A DNA stretch of 64,000 bases from Nitrosopumilus adriaticus (GTDB taxonomy: Archaea > Thermoproteota > Nitrososphaeria > Nitrososphaerales > Nitrosopumilaceae): assembly GCF_000956175.1 (NCBI RefSeq), contig NZ_CP011070.1, positions 1,544,147 to 1,608,146 on the forward strand, read 5' to 3'. The notes under the pieces were generated by a model, which saw only the letters and a program-made list of their open reading frames with translations, searched no databases and was not told where the DNA came from. Below are positions 27,115 to 35,019 of this stretch, piece after piece. The position numbers and the translations under genes are program-made. Position 1 is the first letter of the stretch. The number at the start of each line of letters is the position of its first letter.

Positions 27115-27941
27115 ATGCTAAAAAAATCACTTGCTAGTGTACTTTCTGAAGAAGAAAGTGAAGATTTAATCTCAGCATTTGATCAAATTGGAGACATAAT
27201 AGTTGTAAGAATTCCAGACACTCTTTTATCAAAAAAAAAATCATTGGAGAAACTTTGCTAAATGAGGTAAAAATTGTTCGAAGTGTGTATTATCAGGCAT
27301 CGGATGTAGAAGGGGATTTTCGAACTAGAAACCTAGAGATCATAGCAGGAGAAGACAATACTGAAACTGAATACAAAGAATTTGGATGTAAATTTATTGT
27401 TGATGTAGAAAAAGCATTTTTTTCGCCAAGACTTTCAACAGAAAGAGAAAGGATTGCAAATTTGATTCATGATGGTGAGATTGTGACTAACATGTTTGCC
27501 GGAGTTGGAATGTTTTCTATAATGGCTGCAAAAAAGAAAAAATGTACTGTGTACAGTTTAGACATTAATCCAGTTGCTTCAAAACTCTGTGAAAAAAATA
27601 TAGGGTTAAACAAACTAGCAGGAAAAATAATATCAATTAATGGGGATGCATCACATATTATCAAAGAGCAACTAGAGAACAAATCAGATAGAACCCTGAT
27701 GTTATTACCAGAAAGATCTGATGAGTTTTTAGATTCTGCAATTAGTGCAACTAAGAGTGAAGGAATAATTCATTACTACTCGCATATTCATGCAGATAAA
27801 AAATCAGATGCTGGAAAATTATCAGAGGAGCATTATCTTCAAGTTACACCAGTAAAATCAGAAATTCTAAATTCAAAAATTGTTAGAGCAGTAGGTCCAA
27901 GATTCTATCAAACAGTAGTAGATGTAAAAATTTTCAAATAA
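27115..27941 (+). CDS. trm5: tRNA (guanine37-N1)-methyltransferase Trm5, with -1 frameshift at an A10 run
   Basis: Trm5-family enzyme that methylates G37 of tRNA to protect the reading frame. The ATG at 27115 opens an N-terminal domain (ESEDLISAFDQIGDIIVVRIP) that runs into stop TAA after a run of ten A (27231-27240). The rest, including RSVYYQASDVEGDFRTRNLE, VDVEKAFFSPRLSTER, the SAM site FAGVGMFSI and MLLPERSDEF, is in the -1 frame and open to 27941. One more A (11) would restore a continuous 275-aa protein. It is either a homopolymer error, transcriptional slippage or -1 frameshifting. It starts 5 bp after the ABCE1 gene. Confidence 0.88.
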
Positions 27942-28160
27942 TTAATCTTCAGAAGTAATTGATGCAGGAGATGGTTTGGTTGTTGCCATAACATATCCAA
28001 TCCATGCAATGACTCCAAGAATTCCGCCGGCTATCATTAATACAGATAATTGTAATACAATTGGACTCCATTCAGAGAGCATTAACAAATATGCATAAAG
28101 AAAAAATCCACCAATGCAAAGCATGAAAATTGTAATACCCATTCCTTTACGTTTATCCAT
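27942..28160 (-). CDS. Small two-span membrane protein, unknown function
   Basis: 72 aa: a short basic N-terminus (MDKRKG), two hydrophobic spans (about 8-28 and 35-58) and a polar Ser/Thr/Pro tail. It directly abuts the convergent trm5 stop. No family recognised. Confidence 0.65.
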   Translation of the reverse strand: MDKRKGMGITIFMLCIGGFFLYAYLLMLSEWSPIVLQLSVLMIAGGILGVIAWIGYVMATTKPSPASITSED

Positions 28161-28197
28161 GGCGAAGAATTTTTTGAGAGTTATTTATTGGTTTGAA

Positions 28198-28695
28198 CTA
28201 ATCTAATTCAATTGCCATAAGATATGCATCTTCCCCATCTCGATAATACGAGTTTAATTGTTGTCTAATGACAAACCCTAATTTTTCATAGAGTCTAACA
28301 GCTTCATTATTACTACATCTAACTTCTAAATAAAATTCATCACACTTTCGTAATTTTACACCATTAACGGATTCTTCTACAAGAGCATTTCCAATTCCTC
28401 TTTTTCGATATTCATTTAGAACAGCAATGGAAACCACATGACCTTTTTTAACAAACCCTAATTTTTTAAAATTTGAAAAACCGTATTCAGTTTTACACAT
28501 AATATACCCTACATGTTTTCCTCCAATTTCTGCAACAATAAATGCTTCAGGAAGTTCTGCCAGTAGACTTTCATAGAAATAATCAGAATAATGTTCTGGA
28601 AGTGTTTTCAAATTAATTTCCATTACAGAAATAAGATCGCTAGGTTCAGCTCGTCTAATATTACAATCTCCTAACTGTCTAAGAATTACTTGCAT
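28198..28695 (-). CDS. rimI: Ribosomal-protein-alanine/N-terminal acetyltransferase (RimI/Ard1 type)
   Basis: 165-aa GNAT enzyme. Acetyl-CoA-binding motif: VSIAVLNEYRKRGIGNALV, then YLEVRCSNNEAVRLYEKLGF, the RimI/NatA-like signature. Archaeal homologues acetylate protein N-termini with relaxed specificity. First gene of the minus-strand pair with the small membrane protein. Confidence 0.9.
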   Translation of the reverse strand: MQVILRQLGDCNIRRAEPSDLISVMEINLKTLPEHYSDYFYESLLAELPEAFIVAEIGGKHVGYIMCKTEYGFSNFKKLGFVKKGHVVSIAVLNEYRKRGIGNALVEESVNGVKLRKCDEFYLEVRCSNNEAVRLYEKLGFVIRQQLNSYYRDGEDAYLMAIELD

Positions 28696-28769
28696 ACTTT
28701 AGATTAAGAGTATCAATATTTATTTTTAAACCAAAAGACCATTTAATGGAAAGATGCAGCATTTAAGAG

Positions 28770-29876
28770 ATGGAAGATTCCTCACAGGAAGAGATTATCT
28801 CTCTAGTTGAATCAATATTCGAGGTAAGTGATTATACAAAAACTGAATTTTCTTTAGAATTTAGAATTGAAGACTATGATTTCAAATCAAAGTTCGAAGA
28901 TCTAGCTAGAAGACTGGAGAATATGAGTTATGCTGGGAAATTAGAAGAGAGAAATAATGAAAAATATGTAATCATTCAAAAATTTTCACCAAAAAAACAG
29001 AGAAAATGGATGAGCTCTTCATGGACTCCGAGAATACTATTTGCAATTGTCATATCATTTGTGATGATTGACGGGTATTATAGAACTGCAGGAACTAATT
29101 CCATCATAGAGATTGGAGATCCTTTAGAAATGGCTGGAGTATACACATTATCATTATTAGGGATTTTAGGAATTCATGAACTTGGCCATATCATTGCTGC
29201 AAAAATACACAGACTAAAAACTACTTGGCCATATTTTATTCCAGGATTACCTGTAATTGGAATACCAACATTTGGTGCGTTTATTCAATCAAAAGGATTA
29301 ACAATTAACCGTGAAATTTTGTTTGATGTTGCCATTGCAGGGCCCATTGCAGGGTTAGTAATTGCAGTCATAGTTTCAATTTATGGGGCATATACTGCAC
29401 CAATATTAGATCAAGATATTGCAGCAGGATTATTTGCCGAATCTAAATTAATAGAATGGAATCAAGGCGAGCCATTACTAATGACTGCCAGTTTAGCACT
29501 GTTTGGAAAAGGTGGAGCAGGACATGAGGTAATCATGACACCAGTTATGTTTGCAGCATGGATAGGATTTTTGATTACTTTTTTGAATTTACTTCCAGCA
29601 TGGCAATTAGATGGCGGACATATGGCAAGAACATTACTTGGACCAAAACTACACAGATATGCTACTTTTGGAAGTATGGCAATTCTTGTTTTGCTAAATT
29701 ATTGGTTAATGGCTTTACTAATTCTCTTTATGAGTTCAAGAAATCCAGGGGCAACTCCACTTGATGATATATCGCCACTTTCTAGAAACAGAAAACTTGC
29801 ATATATTGGAATTATAGGATTAGCAATTTTGTGTGCACCATTGCCATCAGATTTCCTACCGTATCTTTTACCTTAG
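28770..29876 (+). CDS. Site-2 protease family (M50) membrane metalloprotease
   Basis: 368 aa. A soluble N-terminal domain of about 85 residues precedes a multi-span membrane domain. The zinc motif His136-Glu-Leu-Gly-His140 and the third-ligand motif LLPAWQLDGGH (Asp281) are intact, so it is probably active in intramembrane proteolysis. No PDZ domain is seen. The substrate is unknown. The 3' end overlaps the convergent LarA-like gene by 9 bp. Confidence 0.92.
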   Translation: MEDSSQEEIISLVESIFEVSDYTKTEFSLEFRIEDYDFKSKFEDLARRLENMSYAGKLEERNNEKYVIIQKFSPKKQRKWMSSSWTPRILFAIVISFVMIDGYYRTAGTNSIIEIGDPLEMAGVYTLSLLGILGIHELGHIIAAKIHRLKTTWPYFIPGLPVIGIPTFGAFIQSKGLTINREILFDVAIAGPIAGLVIAVIVSIYGAYTAPILDQDIAAGLFAESKLIEWNQGEPLLMTASLALFGKGGAGHEVIMTPVMFAAWIGFLITFLNLLPAWQLDGGHMARTLLGPKLHRYATFGSMAILVLLNYWLMALLILFMSSRNPGATPLDDISPLSRNRKLAYIGIIGLAILCAPLPSDFLPYLLP

Positions 29877-30950
29877 CAATAGTCTAGCACCATCTAGAAC
29901 AACTGAAACCTTTTGTTTTACTCCTTGTGTTTTTAAAATATAATCCATAGAATATTTTATTCCAGGTAGCGATATCATGTTTAGTTTCTTAGCATAAAAT
30001 TCAGGCAATATTGAAACTAGTCCAATCTGAAAATTCTTTTGGATTTCGGAGAGAAATAACAAATCTTCCATTCCGCCAATGTATTTGGTAGGATTTCTTA
30101 GTTGCTCCAAAGTCAATCTGTCTTCAACATATTGCTGAATTGCATCAGATCCCAATCCACCTTTGCATTCAGCTACTAAAATTGCAAGACCATCTTTTTT
30201 TATTGCATTAGAACAATTCCAGAGAGATGAAAGAGATTTCCCTAAATCAAAATTACTTGCATCCTTACCAGTACTAATTACCATGGTTTTATGCTCCCCA
30301 ACATCTTTGATTGAGTTTGATTCCAAAGTTTTAGTAGCAGTAATTGTTTCAGATGGATGGCCAATTGAAAAATCAAGTATACCTTGAGAATTTGCCACTA
30401 TTTCAATGCCCTGAATTTCAAAATTATCAGTGAATTTCTTTGCTTCAACTAAACTTTCGGGATGTTGTCCTGGCACTGGTAAATTTCCTTGTCTTTTAGC
30501 ATATGCAGAAAGCATAGAATCTAAACCGAATTTTTTAATTAAACGTGTTGAAACAGTCTCATAACCAAATAATCCATCAAATTCCATCTCACCCATAAAT
30601 ACAAGATTTGAATTAGAAATATCAACATCGTCAAATTCATTAATTGAGCTTCCTTCGGGAAGTCCAGCTTTGACCAAATTTAGTATTTTTTTCTCAGCAA
30701 AAATTTTGGGAAAAGGTTTTGATTTTTGCTCACATAAAGTAAACAATGAAGAGATAATTTTTTGGATTGACTTTGAATTATGTAAAATTACTAGTTCCAT
30801 TGGTTTTGACAGATCTAGAGAATTGAGTTTTTCATTGATCGCTGAATCTTCCAAAATTTTTCCGTCAGAATCAATTTTTTGCTCTAAATTTTCTGCCCTT
30901 ATATCCAAAACTACGTCTGTAACACCATAATTTAACCAAATTTCAGGCAT
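29868..30950 (-). CDS. Possible LarA/DUF2088-like protein
   Basis: 360 aa. The best recognisable part is the C-terminal DGLAILVAECKGGLGSDA, reminiscent of the lactate racemase LarA/DUF2088 family, with an N-terminal half of alternating alpha/beta segments. I do not see the His-x3-His nickel-pincer signature of true LarA, so racemase activity is not claimed. It may be a binding or regulatory homologue. It opens divergently from pyrE (50 bp). Confidence 0.45.
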   Translation of the reverse strand: MPEIWLNYGVTDVVLDIRAENLEQKIDSDGKILEDSAINEKLNSLDLSKPMELVILHNSKSIQKIISSLFTLCEQKSKPFPKIFAEKKILNLVKAGLPEGSSINEFDDVDISNSNLVFMGEMEFDGLFGYETVSTRLIKKFGLDSMLSAYAKRQGNLPVPGQHPESLVEAKKFTDNFEIQGIEIVANSQGILDFSIGHPSETITATKTLESNSIKDVGEHKTMVISTGKDASNFDLGKSLSSLWNCSNAIKKDGLAILVAECKGGLGSDAIQQYVEDRLTLEQLRNPTKYIGGMEDLLFLSEIQKNFQIGLVSILPEFYAKKLNMISLPGIKYSMDYILKTQGVKQKVSVVLDGARLLLR

Positions 30951-31000
30951 AATTCATTGATAATACAAACCAAAATAAATCCAGTGTAGTTAATTTTGGT

Positions 31001-31606
31001 ATGGAATTTGTAAAAGAGTTTGCAACCTTTTTGCATGAAAAAGGCATTATAAAATTTGGAGAATTTACTCTTGCCAGTGGCAAAAATAGTTCATACTATG
31101 TAGATTTAAGACTAGTTCCTAGCTACCCACACGAATTTAGAAAAATGGTAAAACATCTTGAAAATGAGATAGCTCAAAATATTGGTTTAACTAATTTTGA
31201 TTCTATTGTTTCTGTTCCAACAGGTGGTTTGGTGATTGCTTCAGCATTAGCAATAGAAACTGTAAAACCTCTAATCTATGTAAGAAGCAAACCGAAAGAT
31301 TATGGCACTTCAAAATCAGTGGAAGGAAAAATTCATGATGGAATGAAGGTGGTTATGATTGATGATGTTGCAACTACTGGAGGATCAGTAGTAAACGCAA
31401 TAAAATCCTTAAAAGAGGTCAACATTTCAGTGAAAGACGCATACGTCATTGTTAATAGAATGGAAGGTGCAGACAAAGCCTTATCTGAATTAGGAGTCAA
31501 TATGCATTCAATTTTAGATATTTTGCAAATTACAGAAGTATTGTATGAACAAAATTTAGTTGATGAAGGCATTCTAGAAAAAGTCAAAAAACAAATTAAC
31601 AAATGA
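31001..31606 (+). CDS. pyrE: Orotate phosphoribosyltransferase
   Basis: Adds phosphoribose to orotate in pyrimidine synthesis. 201 aa with the PRPP loop VVMIDDVATTGGSVVNA, the catalytic flexible-loop region (SKPKDYGTSKSVEG) and the N-terminal FTLASGKNSSYYVDLR. Stand-alone, not fused to pyrF. Confidence 0.96.
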   Translation: MEFVKEFATFLHEKGIIKFGEFTLASGKNSSYYVDLRLVPSYPHEFRKMVKHLENEIAQNIGLTNFDSIVSVPTGGLVIASALAIETVKPLIYVRSKPKDYGTSKSVEGKIHDGMKVVMIDDVATTGGSVVNAIKSLKEVNISVKDAYVIVNRMEGADKALSELGVNMHSILDILQITEVLYEQNLVDEGILEKVKKQINK

Positions 31607-31718
31607 ATATTGGCAGCTCAGACAAATGCCTTCCAATCACCATTCAGATATAACTCTGATTCTTCATTGCGGCCAATGAATTTTGGATTGGCTTATTTTA
31701 AAACTAATTGAAAATATA

Positions 31719-31792
31719 TGGGCCCGAAGGGCTTCGATCCCTTGGCTCACCGGTTATGAGCCGGTTACTCTACCAAGCTGAGTTACGGGCCC
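31719..31792 (-). tRNA. tRNA with CAT anticodon (elongator Met, or Ile2)
   Basis: 74 nt. The acceptor GGGCCCG/CGGGCCC is perfectly paired, discriminator A. Stem ACCGG/CCGGT encloses CTCATAA, anticodon CAT. It lacks the three G-C anticodon-stem pairs of initiators. An Ile2 tRNA read through a modified C34 cannot be excluded. The T-loop is ATCGAAG: A54 instead of T54. Confidence 0.9.
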
Positions 31793-31833
31793 TAAGCAGA
31801 TGAATCTAGTCTTAGGTTTAAAATGTTATGAGA

Positions 31834-32466
31834 TTAACAGTATTCTTCATAACAACTATCAAGTAACGAGTTTTGTGCAGAAATGGATTTATCTGCAATT
31901 TCAATCAAGTTATTTGTCTCAGATGAAGATTTTTCCAAGATGTTTCTCCATGATGCTGTATGACGAATATCAGCTTCTGTATGGAGTGTAAAGTATTCTG
32001 TAGCCTCATGACTTGTTAATCCATAAAATTCAGCCAGACCATCAAGTTTTGTTTGACTAATTTTTGGAATTTCTTTTTCAAAAGCATACATTGCACATGC
32101 ACCACCTTCAAAGGTATCCATTAATGCATTAAGATCAGATACAGCTTTCTTAGTTTTTGATGTTCCAGAATATGAGATTAATTCATCTTGTGAAATACCA
32201 AGTTCTCCTGCAAATGCAATCCAAGGGGCAATATGATCAGATTCTTCTTGCTGATTTTCAATTAATTCATCAACCACTCCTTCTGGTGCTTTAGCAATAA
32301 TAGGAGTCATAAAATTTGGAACAGCTTTTACAAGTTGAAAGTATTCTTTTGAATAACCTGCCAAAGATTCTTGAGTTAGCTTTCCATCAGACCACATTTG
32401 ATAGAATGGGTGTTTTAGCAAACTTCTTTCTTCAATCATTTGATCAATTTTTTTAATTATACTCAT
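31834..32466 (-). CDS. TenA/PqqC-like, CADD-type haem-oxygenase-fold protein
   Basis: 210-aa helical protein of the haem-oxygenase-like di-iron superfamily. Candidate ligands are EESDHIAPW (E-x3-H region) and ATEYFTLHTEADIRHT (E...H-x3-D-x2-H). It resembles CADD-like proteins, some of which make p-aminobenzoate from Tyr, more than thiaminase TenA, which lacks the metal ligands. The reaction is inferred from family only. Confidence 0.65.
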   Translation of the reverse strand: MSIIKKIDQMIEERSLLKHPFYQMWSDGKLTQESLAGYSKEYFQLVKAVPNFMTPIIAKAPEGVVDELIENQQEESDHIAPWIAFAGELGISQDELISYSGTSKTKKAVSDLNALMDTFEGGACAMYAFEKEIPKISQTKLDGLAEFYGLTSHEATEYFTLHTEADIRHTASWRNILEKSSSETNNLIEIADKSISAQNSLLDSCYEEYC

Positions 32467-32546
32467 GATTCAACTCCTAAATTGCCAATAAAAAAATCTT
32501 TGTTGTTTACAAAAGATTTTATGGTCAAAACACAGAATTTTCATGG

Positions 32547-32640
32547 GTTCCAGTGGTGTAGACCGGTCAAGCATACTGCCCTTTCAAGGCAGTGATCCCG
32601 GGTTCAAAATCAATCGATGAAAATCCCGGCTGGAGCACCA
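32547..32640 (+). tRNA. tRNA-Glu (anticodon TTC) with 15-nt intron in the T-loop; CCA encoded
   Basis: The acceptor GTTCCAG/CTGGAGC is followed by A73 and an encoded CCA. Anticodon stem CTGCC/GGCAG encloses CTTTCAA (TTC at 32583-32585). The T-stem CCGGG/CCCGG encloses 22 nt instead of 7. Removing 32609-32623 leaves the normal loop TTCAAAT, with the intron between positions 59 and 60. The precursor folds as a bulge-helix-bulge: outer GGG/CCC, 3-nt bulge AAT, 4-bp TTCA/TGAA, 3-nt bulge AAA, inner TC/GA with a 4-nt loop. Confidence 0.9.
32609..32623 (+). other. tRNA-Glu intron (15 nt, noncanonical position 59/60)
   Basis: The bulge-helix-bulge geometry puts the cut sites after the second base of each 3-nt bulge (AA^A and AA^T). 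This excises exactly the 15 bases needed to give a 7-nt T-loop. Confidence 0.82.
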
Positions 32641-32654
32641 AGATTTATTTACTA

Positions 32655-33533
32655 ATGACAAAGTTTTTTGATCAGGCAATTTTGGACAGGAAAAATATTG
32701 AAATTAATCCATTACTTGAAACCTATGGAAAATATATTGAAAAAATTGACGAAGCATTAAAAAATGAATTGTCTCTTTATTCAGAATCTGAATTTATTGA
32801 ACCTTTAAAATATTCATTGGAAGGTGGAAAACGAATTAGACCAATAATTTTGACATTGGCAGCTGAAAGCGTAGGGAAAGTTGATGAAAATACATGGTCA
32901 GCATCTTGTGCTGTTGAATTTTTACATATGGAATCAATCATTCATGACGATATTATCGATAATGAAACAATGCGAAGGCAAAAAGATCCATTTCATATCA
33001 AATATGGCTATAACACTAGTGTTCTTACAGGAGACTTTGTTTTAGGATTAATTCTTGCAATATCTTCTAGATTAGATAATGCCAGAATTACAAAAGATTT
33101 AGCCACAACTGCAATGTTGATGAGTGAGGGTGAAATGATTGAAAATAGATTAGAAACAAGCGAAGATGTTACTTTTGATGATTATCTCAAAGTAATTGAA
33201 TACAAAACTGCAACTGCATTTGAGGTAGCAGCCAGAATAGGTGCAATAATTGCAAATGGTTCTGAAGAAGAGATTGAAGCGTTAACGGAGTATGGAAAAA
33301 ATATAGGTATCGCATATCAAATTAGAGATGATTTATTGGATTGGAAAAATGAAGATAAATTATTCAATCTATTAATTAAAAAAAGTTCAGATCCAAGAGA
33401 CGTTTTTAATAAAATGGAAGAGTTGTTAAAGGAATATTCTGATAAAGCCAGAGTCGGTTTAAGAAAAATTCCTGATAATGATGCAAAAATAAATTTAGAT
33501 AATTTAATTAAATTTACTTCGTTTAAGGCATAA
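32655..33533 (+). CDS. Polyprenyl diphosphate synthase, second paralogue
   Basis: 292-aa trans-prenyltransferase with GGKRIRPIIL, first Asp-rich motif HDDIIDNE and second YQIRDDLLDW. It probably makes C15, C20 or longer chains; the division of labour with the idsA of the mevalonate cluster is unknown. The start at MTKFFDQ is chosen because the longer frame begins inside tRNA-Glu. Only 14 bp separate it from the tRNA, with no room for its own TATA box, so co-transcription is likely. The 3' end overlaps nuoN by 11 bp. Confidence 0.9.
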   Translation: MTKFFDQAILDRKNIEINPLLETYGKYIEKIDEALKNELSLYSESEFIEPLKYSLEGGKRIRPIILTLAAESVGKVDENTWSASCAVEFLHMESIIHDDIIDNETMRRQKDPFHIKYGYNTSVLTGDFVLGLILAISSRLDNARITKDLATTAMLMSEGEMIENRLETSEDVTFDDYLKVIEYKTATAFEVAARIGAIIANGSEEEIEALTEYGKNIGIAYQIRDDLLDWKNEDKLFNLLIKKSSDPRDVFNKMEELLKEYSDKARVGLRKIPDNDAKINLDNLIKFTSFKA

Positions 33534-35007
33534 GACCTAAGCTAATTACAGGTGTTGCAAACTCTACAAATTTAATTAATGGATCTGGATATACACCAAA
33601 TCCTACTAAGAAAATTGTGGAGAAGATCATAACTGCCATTATAGATTTTGGTTCTGCAACTCTTTTTTCTGTTTCACCTTCAAAGTACATTTTTCGTGTA
33701 ATCCAACCATAGTATGCAAGAGATAATGCACTGTTTAGGACTCCTGCAATTGCAAGCCATGGAGCCCACCATAAAGCAGAACTTGCATCTAAAGCACTTC
33801 CAAATAACATGAGCTTACTCCAGAATCCTGAAAGTGGTGGAATTCCAGCTAATGCAAACAATGCAATTACCAACCCCAAAGCAGTGATTGGCATTCTTCT
33901 TCCAAGTCCTTTGAGTTTATCAATATTAGTTACAGCAAGAGTTGTTACAATTCCTGCAATTGCAATAAAGGCAGCTCCTTTCATTACTGCATGATTCATT
34001 ATTTGATACAAAGATCCTTGTAATCCAAGTGAACTGTGTGGTGCAACTGCAAGTCCTATCAAAATGTATCCTGCATGTGCAATACTAGAATATGCCAACA
34101 TCCTCGAGAGATTCTTTTGCATAATTGCTGCAACGTTTCCAACAGTCATGGTCATCACAGCAATAATAGCAAGAGCTAATGTCCAATCAAGATTAAGAAC
34201 TACCATTCCAAGAATTACAATTCTAATTGTTGCTGCAAATCCAGCTTTCTTTGTTGCTGCTGCAAGAAGAGCAGTAATTGGTGATGGTGCACCCTCATAA
34301 GTATCAGGAAGCCATTGATGGAAAGGTACAAGTCCCATCTTGAACCCAAATCCTGCAATAAACATTCCAACAGATAGCAAAGCAAGAGGTAGCAATGAAG
34401 GATCAAGTGTGGAATAACCTTGAATAACCTCTCCGATATTTGTAGAACCAGTTAATCCATAAGATATCGAAATTCCGTAAACAATAATTGCTGATGATAA
34501 TGCACCAAACAAGAAATATTTGAGAGCTGCTTCATTTGAGCTTGGATTCTTTTTCATAAATCCAACTAAAACATAAGTTGGAATACTCATCAATTCCCAT
34601 GCAACAAATAACATCACCAAATCAGTAGAGTATGCTACTAACACCATACCAATAGTTGCAAGTAAAATTAGAGAATAGTATACTGCAGGGGAATTATGTT
34701 TTCTCATGTAATTGAAAGAGCCAACTGTTGTGAACAATGCAACAATCAACATTGCAATTGCAAAGAAGCCACCAAATGCATCATCAACTATAACATCATT
34801 TGAGAAAAGAGCAGATTGTGAAACATTATCGTTAATGAATTGATATCCAACGTATCCCATGGATACAATTAATGCTGCAAATGCAATTACAGCATAAAAT
34901 GAATTGGAGCCTTTTTCTTTCCTAGCAATGCTAATTATAGGAAGAATGACGCCTACAGTACCCAATATTGCAATTAATACCAATGGTGTTGAAGTAATTT
35001 CTAACAA
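33523..35007 (-). CDS. nuoN: NADH-quinone oxidoreductase (complex I) subunit N
   Basis: 494-aa antiporter-like proton-pumping subunit with about 14 hydrophobic spans. Hallmarks are WELMSIPTYVLVGF with the proton-path Glu, FGFKMGLVPFHQWLPDTYEGAP and the broken-helix Lys region LLAAATKKAGFAA. Last gene of the nuo operon. Confidence 0.96.
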   Translation of the reverse strand: MLEITSTPLVLIAILGTVGVILPIISIARKEKGSNSFYAVIAFAALIVSMGYVGYQFINDNVSQSALFSNDVIVDDAFGGFFAIAMLIVALFTTVGSFNYMRKHNSPAVYYSLILLATIGMVLVAYSTDLVMLFVAWELMSIPTYVLVGFMKKNPSSNEAALKYFLFGALSSAIIVYGISISYGLTGSTNIGEVIQGYSTLDPSLLPLALLSVGMFIAGFGFKMGLVPFHQWLPDTYEGAPSPITALLAAATKKAGFAATIRIVILGMVVLNLDWTLALAIIAVMTMTVGNVAAIMQKNLSRMLAYSSIAHAGYILIGLAVAPHSSLGLQGSLYQIMNHAVMKGAAFIAIAGIVTTLAVTNIDKLKGLGRRMPITALGLVIALFALAGIPPLSGFWSKLMLFGSALDASSALWWAPWLAIAGVLNSALSLAYYGWITRKMYFEGETEKRVAEPKSIMAVMIFSTIFLVGFGVYPDPLIKFVEFATPVISLGLMP

Positions 35008-35019
35008 GTCATCAATCTC

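Noticed and set aside
32592-32654. N-terminal extension of the second prenyl synthase
   Set aside because: It begins inside tRNA-Glu and encodes no family residues; the ATG at 32655 is the proper start.
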